Part shown: positions 23,131 to 34,263 of the stretch, piece after piece
How the letters are laid out: the number at the start of each line of letters is the position of its first letter
Position numbering within the stretch: the first letter of the stretch is position 1
NCBI RefSeq assembly: GCF_000801105.2
Contig: NC_079514.1
Span: 4,402,001 to 4,466,000, forward strand
Origin: Raphanus sativus
Lineage: Eukaryota; Streptophyta; Magnoliopsida; Brassicales; Brassicaceae
Length of the DNA stretch: 64,000 bases
Reading direction: 5' to 3'
Program-made: the position numbers and the translations under genes
The notes under the pieces: generated by a model
What the model was told of the DNA's origin: nothing
What the model saw: only the letters and a program-made list of their open reading frames with translations
Databases searched by the model: none

Positions 23131-24957
23131 CTACGGAAGACTCACTTCTCCTTTGAGCATCCCCAAAACCTCTTTCATCGACGGTCGTGAAACCGGCAAT
23201 CTTTGCAGACACTGCAACGCCACTTTTATGCACAACACCGCTTGTTCTTGATCCAAATTTTGCAACTTCTGGTCCACAAGATCAACAAGCTTCCCTCTTC
23301 TCGCCAGCTTCCTCGCCCAAGACATGAGATTCGCCCGTTGAATCTCACTCGCGGACCCCGTCATCTCCAAAGGACGCCTACCCGAAACCAGAACCAACAA
23401 CAGTACACCGTAGCTATAGACATCGCATTTCTCAGACACATTGTTATTGTCCAAGTTACAGTACTCAGGCGCTGCATAGCACACGGTTCCTCTCATGCTC
23501 GGCGTGCTGCTTATCCCGCAGCTCTTAGCTATCTCCCCACTCACCGAGTCATGACTATTACCCCGTGCTCTTAACCCATCTAACCACCAATCTATACTAC
23601 TACCTTTACTGTTACTACGACGTCTCACATCATCACTACAGAACTCAGATTCTAACGTTTTCTTCTTCTTCTTCTTTTTATTAGCGAGTTCTCTTCGGTA
23701 CTCATCTTTGCACCACTCTCTAACCATCCTCCGCTTCTTCTTCTTCTTCTTCTTATTCTCACTCTCTTCCTCTAGTGAAAGCCACCACTCTAGTCTCTTG
23801 CTACTCTTCTTCTCAAGCTTCTTACTCGACGAAGAGGAAGAAGCTGCCAATGACTCAATCCAATCAACGCTGCTTGGTCTCTCCTTCTTCACCTCTGAAC
23901 CAATCCACTGCATCACATACTCCTTCACTTTCCCTCTCTCCACCGCATTGCTCTCTTGCTTCCACCACCAATCTTTCCTCTCAACCTCCCTCCCCTTCGC
24001 TTTCTCCCCCATCTCCGGCGATACCGAGACAACCGTAGCCGTCGTCTCCGGCGATTCCAAAGGCGCCACTCCCATCTCCGGCGAAGACCCAGTAACTTCC
24101 GGCGACTGTTTCACCCTCCCAAAGTTGAAATCTTCATAACCAGTCGCGGTAGTGATCACACTCTCTAACTCCTCCTCCACCCCTCCTCCGCCGCCACCAT
24201 TACTCTCCGGCGCCACGGTGATCTCCACGTGCTCCGGCTTAACCCTGGCCAGACCGAAGTCAGCGATCTTGGCGGAGAAGAGCTTATCCAACAGAACATT
24301 GCTAGGCTTTATGTCTCCGTGAATCACCGGCCGTTCAAGGCCGTGAAGGTGCTCGATACCTTCCGCGACGTTGACCGCGACCAAGAACCTCTTACTCCAA
24401 TCCATGAGCTCGGGGCATCTCCTGTGAAGCAGCGCGTCCTGGAGGTTCCCGTTGTCCATGAGTTTGTAAACGAGGAGCAAACGACGCCGTTTCTTGTCGT
24501 GCGAGAAGCCGACGACGGGGACCACGTGAGGCGAGTCAAGAAGCTTGGAGGCGAAGAAGAGCTCGTTCTGGAACTCGGCTTCTCCCTGGAGAGATCCTGA
24601 ATCCATAACCTTCACGGCTACATTCTCGCCGGAGGATAAGGTTCCCCGGAAGACAGCGCCGAAGCCGCCTTGGCCGAGCCGGTTCGCCGGGGAGAAAGAC
24701 GCGGTGGCGCGGCGGAGTGTCGAGTAAGAGAACTCACGCGGCGGACGTGGGGAGGAGGAGGAGTCTCCGGGCGGTGGCGGCGGACGTTTCCGGCCGAACT
24801 TGCAGAAGCAGACGGAGAGGGAGATGAAGAGAGAGAAACCGGCGGCGACTCCGGTCACCGTGAACGGTGGAGAGGTTCGTGTTGTTCTGTCGTGGTGGCG
24901 AGACGGAGGTGGGGCTACCGGAGCCGGTGGCGAGATTCTTGCTCGTGACGACGGCAT
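23131..24957 (-). CDS. Receptor-like cytoplasmic kinase with long activation-loop insert
   Basis: Single-exon gene of 608 aa. A Pro-rich start is followed by one hydrophobic segment (about 33-52, FTVTGVAAGFSLFISLSVCF), which probably anchors the protein in a membrane. The kinase domain starts near 85: Gly loop GQGGFGAVFRG (105), VAVK lysine (125), HGDIKPSN catalytic loop (213), DFG (233) and YAAPEY (494). HGD replaces HRD, so it is a non-RD kinase. Between DFG and APE is an insert of roughly 245 residues, rich in Ser, Glu and Lys, with WW/DWW repeats and Lys runs. The shape matches the At4g25390/At5g51770 kinase family, and the position next to SAP10 supports At4g25390. Substrate unknown. Confidence 0.9.
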   Translation of the reverse strand: MPSSRARISPPAPVAPPPSRHHDRTTRTSPPFTVTGVAAGFSLFISLSVCFCKFGRKRPPPPPGDSSSSPRPPREFSYSTLRRATASFSPANRLGQGGFGAVFRGTLSSGENVAVKVMDSGSLQGEAEFQNELFFASKLLDSPHVVPVVGFSHDKKRRRLLLVYKLMDNGNLQDALLHRRCPELMDWSKRFLVAVNVAEGIEHLHGLERPVIHGDIKPSNVLLDKLFSAKIADFGLARVKPEHVEITVAPESNGGGGGGVEEELESVITTATGYEDFNFGRVKQSPEVTGSSPEMGVAPLESPETTATVVSVSPEMGEKAKGREVERKDWWWKQESNAVERGKVKEYVMQWIGSEVKKERPSSVDWIESLAASSSSSSKKLEKKSSKRLEWWLSLEEESENKKKKKKKRRMVREWCKDEYRRELANKKKKKKKTLESEFCSDDVRRRSNSKGSSIDWWLDGLRARGNSHDSVSGEIAKSCGISSTPSMRGTVCYAAPEYCNLDNNNVSEKCDVYSYGVLLLVLVSGRRPLEMTGSASEIQRANLMSWARKLARRGKLVDLVDQKLQNLDQEQAVLCIKVALQCLQRLPVSRPSMKEVLGMLKGEVSLP

Positions 24958-26084
24958 AGAGGATTATTAATTAACCGAAGCTGAAACATGAACAGGAGAT
25001 ATAAAAATCGAAACTTTATAAATTTCTCTCCGTCGGGAGTTATGTCTGTTTTGTTTTTCCTTTTTTCGCTTTTCAGATTAAAATCGGAAAGAGAGAAGAA
25101 AGGTAACAGCTGTTTCGGAAAATCGAAATGTTTTGTTGTTAATCCATTTTCCTCCATTTAATTAATAAAATTAATTAACTATTACATCTCGGTTTACTTA
25201 ACACTAGGATTATGTATTCTTCTTCTTGGTTCAACCAGTATCAGACCCATAAACCATACAGAAAAAAAATGGTGAAAAATCTCGTATTATGTAAGAATTT
25301 GAAGCTAAACAATCTAAATCTTACTAATTTTTTGTTTAATTTGGGTCCTTCTTCATGAACCAACATGCCCAAATTGAAAACCGGACCGGGGTTAGCTGTT
25401 AGCATCACGCCATGTTTAATGCTCTTTTGTTACGTCGCTTTTGACTGACAATAGATCATTTAATTAGTAACGTTAAATGGGAAAATTAAAGAGGTCAGAG
25501 GTGTATTCACGTGGGATGGAGTGGGGAGGCCGTGGGGTAATCAAAGATCACCATGTGGAATTTGTCTAATTAGGTTACTTAATTACTAACATATTCAAAA
25601 CGGCACGCAACGTTTATTGTATTTGAGAAAACGGACCGACTTCTTAGAAACCACACGGAACCTGCTGTTTTTTTCCCAGCTTTCGCCTTCACTAGATTAA
25701 AAAAAAGTTGTTTATTGCTAAAAATCTAATTGGATCATTGTGTTACGTGTATATTTACTTTCTCCTTTATTAAAAAAAAACTTAAAGTCAACACTATTTC
25801 ATAGTCAACTTTACGCTGTTCGATAAAACACGCATTCTTATTTAACTTTTTTTGCGTCAACTCTCTCAACGGATCTTTCCTTTTTTTTTATATAAAAGGA
25901 AATGTCCCCAAGAAAGGCAAGCACTAATAATTTACTTACCAAATCACATACCAAAAAATGGAAAATTAACTTTATTGCAAAACCAAAACCCTCTATATAT
26001 ATAGGACTAGTAGAATCACTCATAGAACACACAAACAATAATCTTGAATTGCCAACTAGAAAGAAGAACAAAAAGAATAAGAAG
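24958..26084. other. Divergent promoter region between kinase and SAP10
   Basis: The kinase is read leftward and SAP10 rightward, so this 1.1 kb holds both upstream regions. A TATA box for SAP10 is visible at about 25993-26003; otherwise AT-rich with no gene. Confidence 0.6.
25993..26003 (+). promoter_or_regulatory. TATA box of SAP10-like gene
   Basis: CTATATATATAGG lies about 85 bp before the start codon, leaving a short 5' UTR. Confidence 0.6.
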
Positions 26085-26492
26085 ATGATGCATGCCTACG
26101 AAACAGAAGCGTTACCGTGCGCTGGAGGTTGTGGACTTTTCGGGACACGACAGAACAATAATCTCTGCTCCCTCTGCTACAAAAAGAGTGTTCTCGAACA
26201 ATTGGCCGCTCTCAAACTTGAGCCCAAGCCCGAGCCGTCGACAGTAGTTCCTACGACGAGTCCGATAATAGCTGCCGTAGAAGAACCGGTTAGAAAACAG
26301 AGGTGTGAAACGTGTCATAGGAAAGTAGGGGTGACTGGATTTAGCTGCAAATGTGGACACATCTTTTGTGGGTCACATCGATATCCCGAGGAACATTCTT
26401 GTTCTTTCGACTACAAACTGTCTGGACGCCTCGCATTGGAGAAACAGTTGCCTTTGATTAGAGCCGAGAAGTTCGTTAGGTTTCAGTCTTAG
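26085..26492 (+). CDS. SAP10: A20/AN1 zinc-finger stress-associated protein
   Basis: Intronless 135-aa protein. The A20-type finger is near residues 8-35 (C-x3-C in CAGGCGLFG, then CSLCYKK). A Pro/Glu-rich linker follows, then the AN1 finger (about 80-120: RCETCHRKVGVTGFSCKCGH, FCGSHRYPEEHSCSFDYK) with all Cys and His ligands. The open frame extends upstream, but the first ATG with family-like sequence is MMHAYETEALPC. SAP proteins bind ubiquitin and affect abiotic stress and metal responses. Small size, lack of introns and position beside the kinase match Arabidopsis SAP10 (At4g25380). Confidence 0.9.
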   Translation: MMHAYETEALPCAGGCGLFGTRQNNNLCSLCYKKSVLEQLAALKLEPKPEPSTVVPTTSPIIAAVEEPVRKQRCETCHRKVGVTGFSCKCGHIFCGSHRYPEEHSCSFDYKLSGRLALEKQLPLIRAEKFVRFQS

Positions 26493-26958
26493 GTTTTTTT
26501 GAATAAAATTTTGATGTCCTTTAAATCTTCTTATTATCAATAATAATACACTTGCTTTTTTCACGATTATTCAATCTGAGGCGGCAAAAATAAATGTCAT
26601 AAAATAGCCAACGGGAAAATAAACTAAGTTATACTTAATCATTTGAGAGATGTAAGATGTCAATTATTTACTAAGTATGATTAAGGATAATATACGAGTA
26701 TTAGTAGGAGAATAGACCTACTCGGGAAGCAATAGCAACTGAATTATATTTTGAAGTTGTAAATTGTATAATAAGATGCAGAATAGGTGTCTAATGCAAA
26801 AATAAAATAAAACTTTAACAGCAACCAAGTGTACAGACAGAAAATGCTAACGATGATGGCCTGTGTCTCGTATTTGATAAGAGTGAGACAGGTTTGTTGA
26901 ATAAGGAGTTGCTTTTGCTACTCCATATACAGTTACAGACTGAGATAAAAACTCATCA

Positions 26959-28212
26959 CTATTGACCTTGTTTCTTGAAGCTCAAATCTACATCTTCATT
27001 CATCTGAAACCAAACCAAACCAAACCAAACACCTCAACAAACATGCCACTTATAGCGTAAGCGCCCTTACTCAGCTTTTCAAACTTACCGATTCAGTCAC
27101 TTGTTTGGCTTTATCTTCGTTGAACCCGAGCGACTCCAAAATCTGGCGGCCTGCTGAGTCCTTTTGAGACCAAACCCCAAGAAGCAAGTAGGCTGCTGTT
27201 AATTCCCCATCCACACCTGTGATAACCAAACAGTTTCAGTTGGCTAAGAAACAAACACAGGGGGGTCAAGAAAATGATAAAAGATGGTGTTGTTTTGTTT
27301 ATGCACACCAGATTTCTTCTTCTGGTCAACAGCCCAGTCAACGGCCTTGCGAGCGGGTTCAGTAAGAGGAGGATGCTCAGGGCTGAAGAAGTACATATCT
27401 GATTTCCCTAGCAGCTTTATAATCTCATCCCTCACCTTGAAAAGTGTGATTCCATTCCCCCTCAGAAACTTAGCAGCTGTGCTTGTACCTGAAATGAAAA
27501 ACAGATGGCACTCCACAACTTAAGATACACAGACTTAGTTGTCTATGATCAAGAAAACAGAAGCAAAAATTCTCATTCCCACATGAATAAACAAACAACA
27601 ACCAAACAAAATAAAAGCCTAAGCCTTGCTTTATACATATGCTTGGATTCAGTAAATAATAGGGTTTCTGGGGGAAAATAACACAAACCTTCGACCAAAA
27701 TACCCATGAGAATGGCCTCGGTCCCTGTAGTTGGATACTTGAGCTTCCTAGCCTCCAATTCCCCCATTGCCAGTGATTTTATCGCTCTCGCCGACCATCT
27801 AAAAATTCCAAAAAGGATAAACCTTTCAAAATCTATTAAACCAATGAACAACTCAAAAATACATAGAAGAGACTCGCTCACTTTGGGATCTTGTCCGAAG
27901 AACCATTCTCCGGTTGCCTGCAATTAAAATCAATCCAACCCTAAGAATACCGATAAAAAACTATAAAAATAGCTTTCAAACGGAAAAAAAAGAAAAAACT
28001 CACGCAGTTGGGACGCTAAAGACGGTGCTGGCCGATGTCAAGAACCGGTGCTTGGAGACGAAGAAGCGGCGGCGCGACGGTTGTTTCACCAGAAGCTTCT
28101 TACCTATCAGAGAAGGAGGAGGAATCAATGAAGAGGGAGATGATGATGATGCACTCCGCCGGGGAACGACGACCGTCAAAGGGATAAAGGAAAGCGTGTA
28201 CGACGACGCCAT
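26959..28212 (-). CDS. CLPT1: ClpT1, accessory subunit of the plastid Clp protease
   Basis: Six exons (28212-28004, 27917-27882, 27798-27689, 27488-27309, 27216-27089, 27003-26959) give 235 aa. Residues 1 to about 65 are a Ser/Arg-rich chloroplast transit peptide. Next come WSARAIKSLAMGELEARKLK and the Clp N-terminal-like double repeat (GTEAILMGILVEGTSTAAKF, then ELTAAYLLLGVWSQKDSAGR). It ends NEDVDLSFKKQGQ. Family knowledge: ClpT proteins bind the ClpP/R core ring in the stroma and help assembly. The 36-bp exon 2 was found by reading frame. A (CAAAC)n run lies in the last intron. Corresponds to At4g25370. Confidence 0.92.
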
Positions 28213-28366
28213 TTTCACTCCGACAACAAGACAAGAAGCCTTTTTGGGTGAGCTTTAGCGATGATATTTTTACTTACTCAGCTACTTGTGCGTCTTCTTT
28301 TGCACATAAACCCCTCAAATCCATACATAAATTTTTATTTCTAGTCTAAGTTGTTTTAAACATTTC

Positions 28367-28505
28367 AAATAGAAGCACATACTTTTACTAAGTTCAAATT
28401 TACCCCGTAACTAACATGAAATAAAAATACACAAAGCGAAACAAAAAAAGTATAGTGGAACAAGCAGGGTCCTACCCTCACCGTGGTGGTACAAAATACA
28501 AATCT
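28367..28505. repeat. Direct repeat, copy 1, left of F-box pseudogene
   Basis: Shares with 30238-30395 the order AAATAGAA...CACA, TTCAAATTTACC, ATGAAATAAAAA, TATAGTGGAAC, AGGGTCCTA and CACCGTGGTGGT, with small indels. The two copies bracket the F-box/FBD pseudogene. Confidence 0.75.
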
Positions 28506-28603
28506 ATAAGTGAGAGAGACTTCATATTTGGTTTTGTAATATCCCCTGGTAGATAGGTCTTTGGAGAGTTCATTTGGACAAATGGGTTCCATATTGTGAG
28601 AAG

Positions 28604-28658
28604 TCCGTTGTTTGTGTCAGTTTACAAAAAAAAAAAAAAAAAATCCGTTGTTTGTGTC
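28604..28658 (+). mobile_element. Micro retro-insertion: 25 bp between 15-bp repeats
   Basis: TCCGTTGTTTGTGTC at 28604-28618 and 28644-28658 flank AGTTTAC plus poly(A). Confidence 0.75.
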
Positions 28659-28665
28659 TTGAGCA

Positions 28666-29948
28666 ACAGTGGTTTTGCTGCCAAGTACTCGAGAACAGGA
28701 ACATGTAATGCTGGGCTCATGATGCTGAAAGAGATGGTGTTTACTCGCCATCTCCGCGAGCTGCATATTCATATTCGTTCTTCCAAGAAAGGGTCTGTTA
28801 CTTTGCCGAGTAGTCTATATACCTCGGAAACGCTTCAGAGATTGACACTCACCAAGTTCGTTTTTCTCGATGTTCCTGTTCACGTGCGTCTCCCGTCTCT
28901 CAAAATACTGAGCCTTGAGTCTGTCACTTACGCAAACAAAACGTCTCTACAAAGTTTTTTATCCGGTTGTCCAAACCTTGAAGTATTGTCTGTGGAACGT
29001 CGTTTTCAAGACCCACCAATGGATGTCAATGTCGTGGTGCCTTCCTTACAAAGGCTATACGTGGTTAGAACATGTGGGACGTATGTGCTAAACGTCCCTT
29101 CTTTGAAGTAGGTATGGCAAGTAGCAACCTCCTTCAAATTCAAAGTACCTTAAGTGTATTGGTATGGCAACTAGCAACCTCCTTCAAATTGAAAACATGC
29201 CTGAGCTGGTAAGGGCACATGTTAATCTTAGTGGAGGAGGTAGTACCCACAACAAGTTTCTGAAAGCTCTTACTTCCGTCCGTCATCTTACGCTATGGAT
29301 AACACTTCCAAAGGTAAACATATCCAACTATAGAAATATTAAATTAAAAATCGTGCTCTCAGTATATTATTTAGTATATTACTTATGTAGTTTGCATAAT
29401 GAAACAGGTTGTGAATCCTTCTGGTATGATCTTCAACCAGCTTGTCCATCTAATCTTGTGTCGATTTGCTGGACATTGTTGGGATCTAGTTACTTGTATG
29501 CTTCAAGATTCTCCCAAACTAAGATTCATGAAACTCATTGATGATGTAAGTGGTCTCTTTTAATACATTTTTTATCCGGTTTAAGTTTTCCAATATTTGT
29601 GTGTTGACTCTTGACCAAAAAAAAAGAGACTGATGACTCTGTTGTTGACTGTTAACTATGTCCATGGTCTTAGATATATCTCACAGACATGGATATCCCA
29701 ACTGTTTGGAAGCCGCCGAGTTCTGTTCCAGAGTGTTTACTGCACAGTCTTAAGCTTTTGAGTTGTTCGGGTACAGAGGAAGACAAGGAGAAAGAGAGAT
29801 GGCAACGTATGTACTAAAGAATGCGACTTGTTTAAAGACGGCGACATTTTCTCCGTTATCAACTGATGTGGGAGAGAAGTATCAGATGCTCAAGGAGTTG
29901 GCATCTGTAGCTACAGCTTCTGCTTCGGCTCAGCTTCTTTTCGACTGA
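28666..29948 (+). pseudogene. F-box/FBD/LRR gene, 5'-truncated and frameshifted
   Basis: LRR and FBD parts of the large plant F-box/FBD/LRR family are clear: TRHLRELHIHI, TLPSSLYTSETLQRLTLTKF, SLKILSLESVTY, LSGCPNLEVLSVER, a middle exon (VVNPSGMIFNQLVHLIL, acceptor near 29408) and the FBD end VLKNATCLKTATFSP. Three defects are seen. The N-terminal F-box exon is missing. A 50-bp tandem duplication (29111-29160 and 29161-29210) creates TAG at 29109-29111. A frameshift near 29780-29800 separates the EEDKEKE and MATYVLK frames. It lies where Arabidopsis has TBL18 and SHB1, so it is probably an insertion relative to the ancestral order. Confidence 0.8.
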
Positions 29949-30237
29949 ACAATCATAACGCATTTAGTGTTCTTGATCTCTCTTCTTAATTATGGTTGTG
30001 TTTAGTTTTTTGGTTGGTATCGGATTTGTGTTAGGAATAGGAGCTATTAGGGAGAATACATTATACATATATTTGGGCATGTTGTGTTCATAGCAATAAT
30101 CATGTTGAGCTGTAATGGACTACTAGATAGTTTCAGTCTGAGTTACTAAAAGCTACGGACCAGAATCTCTCCTGAGACTGACTCGGTCTAGAGATGAGAT
30201 CATCGGATCCCAAAGAACCAAAAATCTGAGGTCTGCC

Positions 30238-30395
30238 TTTCAAATAGAATCACAGACTTTCATTAATATTCAAATTTACCTCGTAATTTAATGAAATAAA
30301 AAGACACGAGCTAACCGAAAAAAGAGTATATAGTGGAACGAGTAGGGTCCTAATACTAAACCTTCACCGTGGTGGTGGACCTGTGGTACAAATGG
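30238..30395. repeat. Direct repeat, copy 2, right of F-box pseudogene
   Basis: Diverged second copy of 28367-28505, about 1.87 kb downstream in the same orientation. Confidence 0.75.
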
Positions 30396-30749
30396 TTTAT
30401 ATCACTAATCAAGAATCAGATTAGTACGTGTTAGATCCATCCTGTAGTATTCTTTCCCTTAAATTCAAAACCAAGTTGAAGTGATCAACACTCCAACTTT
30501 TGATACCTTGAACTTGATACAAATCACACTCTATAAGCAATCAAAAGTTGGAGTGATCAACAAATAAACAGAACTAAAAAACACGGAAGTTGGAACTGCT
30601 AAAGTACTCAGAAGCTGGATAGAAGTGAAACTGACATTAAAAAAAAAAGCTGAAACTGTTTTTCTAATTCACCACCCACCCACTTCCATTTTTTCATACC
30701 TTAGACTTCTGTAACCATTTTTTTTTTTGCTATTTTTAAACATGAGTTT

Positions 30750-30876
30750 TAATGGGCCTCATGGAAACTTACAAAGGCCCAAATTATCGAGACCGGTTCT
30801 CTTGGGCAAACTCGATAACCGCTTTCTAACTTATAAAGCGTTTGCAAAAACCTTCCCTCCCTCCTCCTAGGGTTTA
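30750..30876 (+). promoter_or_regulatory. FKBP53 promoter: GGCCCA (UP1-like) and telo-box motifs
   Basis: GGCCCAAAT at about 30776-30784, a nearby GGGCCT, and CTAGGGTTTAG (reverse telo-box, about 30867-30877) lie 55-180 bp before the start codon. This pair is typical of plant genes for ribosome and nucleolar functions, consistent with a nucleolar FKBP. Confidence 0.45.
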
Positions 30877-30931
30877 GTCTCTTCCTCAGAACAAAGTTGC
30901 CATCTCAATTCCTCGCCGTCGAGAGCCAAAC

Positions 30932-33330
30932 ATGGTTTTCTGGGGTAAGTCTATGCAATAACTCGTTTCTTCTAAGCTCGTCGTCTTCGCTCTGTTCTGA
31001 TTGTGTTTACCTTTTAACTTCCGCAGGAATCGAAGTGAAACCTGGGGAACCTCAAGCTTACGATCCCAAAAACGAAGAAAGGAAGCTTCACCTGACCCAG
31101 GTATATATATATACTCTTTGATTGTGTATAGCTTCGTTTGAGACTAGCTTGGAAGCTGATAGTTTTATAAAATGTATTGGTACGACGATACAGGCAACAC
31201 TAGGTGCTGGTTCAGGGAAAGAGAAGAGTGTGATTCAGTGCTCCGTAGGAGGAAACTCACCCGTTTACTTGTGTTCATTGTTGCCTAACAAATCCGAATG
31301 CTGTCCCCTGAAGCTTGAGTTTGACTATAACGACGAGGCGGTTGAGTTCTCCGTCACTGGTGACAGAAGCATCCACCTTTCTGGCTTCTTGGAGGCTTAT
31401 GATGAGGAGGAGTGTGAAGATCAGTATGATGAAGAAGAAGATGATTCGTATCCTTTTTCTTTGTTTTTTTCTTTTGTGTAACTTCATCTGTTTTGATTGT
31501 CTTTTTGAAGTTTTTCGTTGCGACATTGTTAGAGATGGTATCGATATTGGTGACGACTCTGAGTCTGGAGAGTCTGAGTATGATAGTGAAGAGGATGAGG
31601 ATGATTTGGAGGACTTCATTGATCACAATCTTGATATGTATCGGCAGTCTTCAGTCCCAAACAGTGGAGGTACTTTTTTTCTTCTATCCACATATGTTTA
31701 ATAATATCTGCAGAAGCGTTTTAAAGTGTCACTCTTGTCTTAATACCTACATGATTTCATATATAACTAACTGAGTGGTGTTTTTTGTTAGTTGTAATTG
31801 AGGAGATAGAAGATGACGAGACGCCCGTCAAAGATGATAAGACAAAACGATCCAAGAAGAAGAAGAGTCAAGCTAGCAAAGATGAGAACGCGAATAAGCA
31901 GATCATTGTCAAAGAGAGCGCTCATGCTCCAGTTCTGGAAAGCGAAGATGAAGATGGTCTTCCTATTTCCAAAGAGAAAACACTTGAAGTAGAGAAGAAG
32001 TCTGCTGCGAAGGTGGACTTAGGTGATGACGAACAAGGTAGCAACAAAAAACGCAAGGCCAAGGCTCCTGAGCAAAAAAGGTACCCTTCTCTTTGATCTT
32101 TGACGCTTTTAGGCATATGGTACATAATACATATCATATGTTAGCAAGTACTGTAGGAATACTATTACTAAGTTGTTTCTATAATTTGTTTTAGTGTAAA
32201 CAAGAACAAAAAGAAGAAAAATCAGAAAGAAAAGAAGAATGAGGAAGCGGATGAAAAGGTCGAGACAGAAGATGTGCTGAAAAAGGAGGAGACCTGCCAA
32301 AGTTCTTTAAACCCAAACGCTCAAACTGGAGCTGTCAACAATGCCATGTGAGATTTCTTATATCTTTATTTGAGAATATATAACGCAGACATGTCATTTG
32401 TGAAATTGATTAGAAATTTGAGTTATTATTCATAATCATTATGTCATAATGTGAAGAAGGCTTTGTGTCATGTATACTACGGTTCTTTCAGACCTTTCTC
32501 ATCTAACAAATTTCTGTGTGTGTGTTTTAATGGAATTGCAGGGGTGAAAGCTCCGAGACTCAAGTTCAATCTGCTGAGAAGAAAAAGAAGAAGAAGAAAA
32601 AGAAGTCAAATGAGGAAGCTAAAGAAGAGAGCAAAGCTATTTCTAGTAGGACATACCCAAATGGACTCGTTGTTGAAGAGATAAAAATGGGCAAACCCGA
32701 CGGCAAAAAAGCTACTCCTGGAAAACAGGTATACATATAATTATGATACTATGTTGGTTACTGCTTTCCCAAAATTTTCAGAGCTCATTCTAAGAGTCTT
32801 TGAATGCAGGTTAGTGTCAGCTACACTGGAAAACTTCAGGAGAATGGGAAGGTCTTCGATTCCAATAAAAGTGGTTTCAAGTTCCGTCTAGGTTTGTATT
32901 TTTAACTAGGTACTGAAGAAATTAGTCGAGAATTACAGTCTTGTGATACTTAATTCGCTTGTTGTAAACATGTAGGTGTTGGACAAGTCATTAAAGGATG
33001 GGATGTTGGCGTTAATGGTAACCTAAATATCCAACTGGTTTTCTTCACTATGTTCAAAATGTGCATCATGTGGTGTTTTTTTATCTTAAGTTTTTGTTTT
33101 GGAATTCCAACAGGAATGCGTGTTGGTGACAAGAGAAAACTTACAATTCCACCATCAATGGGGTATAAATAAATCATGTTCCTACTGAGCTTGTTTTCTT
33201 GATTGTGGTGTTTTGTCTTAAACCTTTTCGATGGGATGTGGTTCACAGGTACGGTGCTCACGGGGCTGGTGGCGATATTCCTCCTAATGCTTGGTTGTCG
33301 TTTGACGTCGAACTGCTGGATGTCAAGTAA
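30932..33330 (+). CDS. FKBP53: FKBP53, nucleoplasmin-like histone chaperone and peptidyl-prolyl isomerase
   Basis: Eleven exons encode 453 aa: 30932-30944, 31027-31100, 31194-31447, 31533-31669, 31792-32080, 32195-32347, 32542-32728, 32810-32891, 32976-33017, 33114-33162, 33249-33330. The N-terminal nucleoplasmin fold (about 1-110, starting MVFWGIEVKPGEPQAYDPKN) is followed by acidic Glu/Asp tracts, a long Lys-rich nuclear/nucleolar region and the C-terminal FKBP domain (VSVSYTGKL, IKGWDVGVNGMRVGDKRKL, GAGGDIPPNAWLSFDVELLD). Arabidopsis FKBP53 is a histone chaperone that represses rRNA genes. The first exon has only 13 bases. Codes like At4g25340, shorter mainly in the low-complexity middle. 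Confidence 0.93.
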
Positions 33331-34263
33331 GATCGCTCGTTTTTCATAGAAAGGTGTGGTTGTAGCTGCCAAAGATCGATTATTTTGAAATTTTGTGTTT
33401 TTTTTTTCTTTCTCACAAGGCCATGTTACGTTTGTTTCAAGTTGTATTGTTTTTACTCAAGATTTTATGTCAACTAGTTGTTTCTTGCTTGGCCTTTTTT
33501 CCCCTCTTGAAAACCCAAATTGATTCCATGCTAAAATCCTGCCCTTAATAGAAAAAAAAGAACTTGTCCAATATTAGTTGTGTACAAACGTGTACAAGTA
33601 TATAACGTTTGTCTGATTCATCATTTTGCTGCATATGCCTGCATGTCATAGCTATCTACATACTGGTACAGTCATGACCATGCGCAACTCCTGCATAGAC
33701 TAAAAAAGGTTAGAAGACTTAGGTCCTAATGTTTCTATTTGATCATAAGAAAAATGTCACAGTCACTCTATCAGAGATGACTTTGACCAGTTTCTTGTGC
33801 TAGAAGTCCTTCTGACCGTATTAATAACATATTTTGACCGGTTTGTTTTCCTTTCAGAGTAATGATTATATCTTTACAAGTAAGGTTGATGATTCATATA
33901 CGGCACCATCGTTCTCTTTATCTGACTTGTTCACAGTTTCATGTGCATCTTTTGATCTGAATTTGCTTGAATTTTGGACTTGTCATTTCTGTTTTTTTCG
34001 GTGTTGGTTAAGTCAGTACGTTATACAAGAGCTTCGATGTATTTCACAAAATTCAGCATCGATGATAGAGCATGAAAACAAGGACTGATTAGTGATTACA
34101 TATGGAAGATATGTTTATCCTTTTTCTTAACTAAGAGATTCCCAAAAAGGGTTTACATAATTTTCTACCATTACCATTCTAAAAGATAACAAATCCATAC
34201 ATAGTTTTGATCAAATATTTGCACGCAAATACATTTGCTGAGCAACAAAACATAAGTCTCCTT
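33331..34263. other. Convergent intergenic region, no gene seen
   Basis: 3' ends of FKBP53 (plus) and the SAWADEE gene (minus). The open frame at about 33834-34088 has no recognisable similarity and no start context; probably random. Confidence 0.55.

Noticed and set aside
23203..24948. Plus-strand frames of 60-143 aa opposite the kinase
   Set aside because: Shadows of the GC-rich kinase coding strand; no domains or splice logic.
30603..30655. TGAAACTG on both sides of ACATT plus poly(A)
   Set aside because: Eight-base repeat is too short to call a target duplication.
33834..34088. 84-aa frame between FKBP53 and the SAWADEE gene
   Set aside because: No recognisable motif, low-complexity hydrophobic composition, convergent 3' regions.
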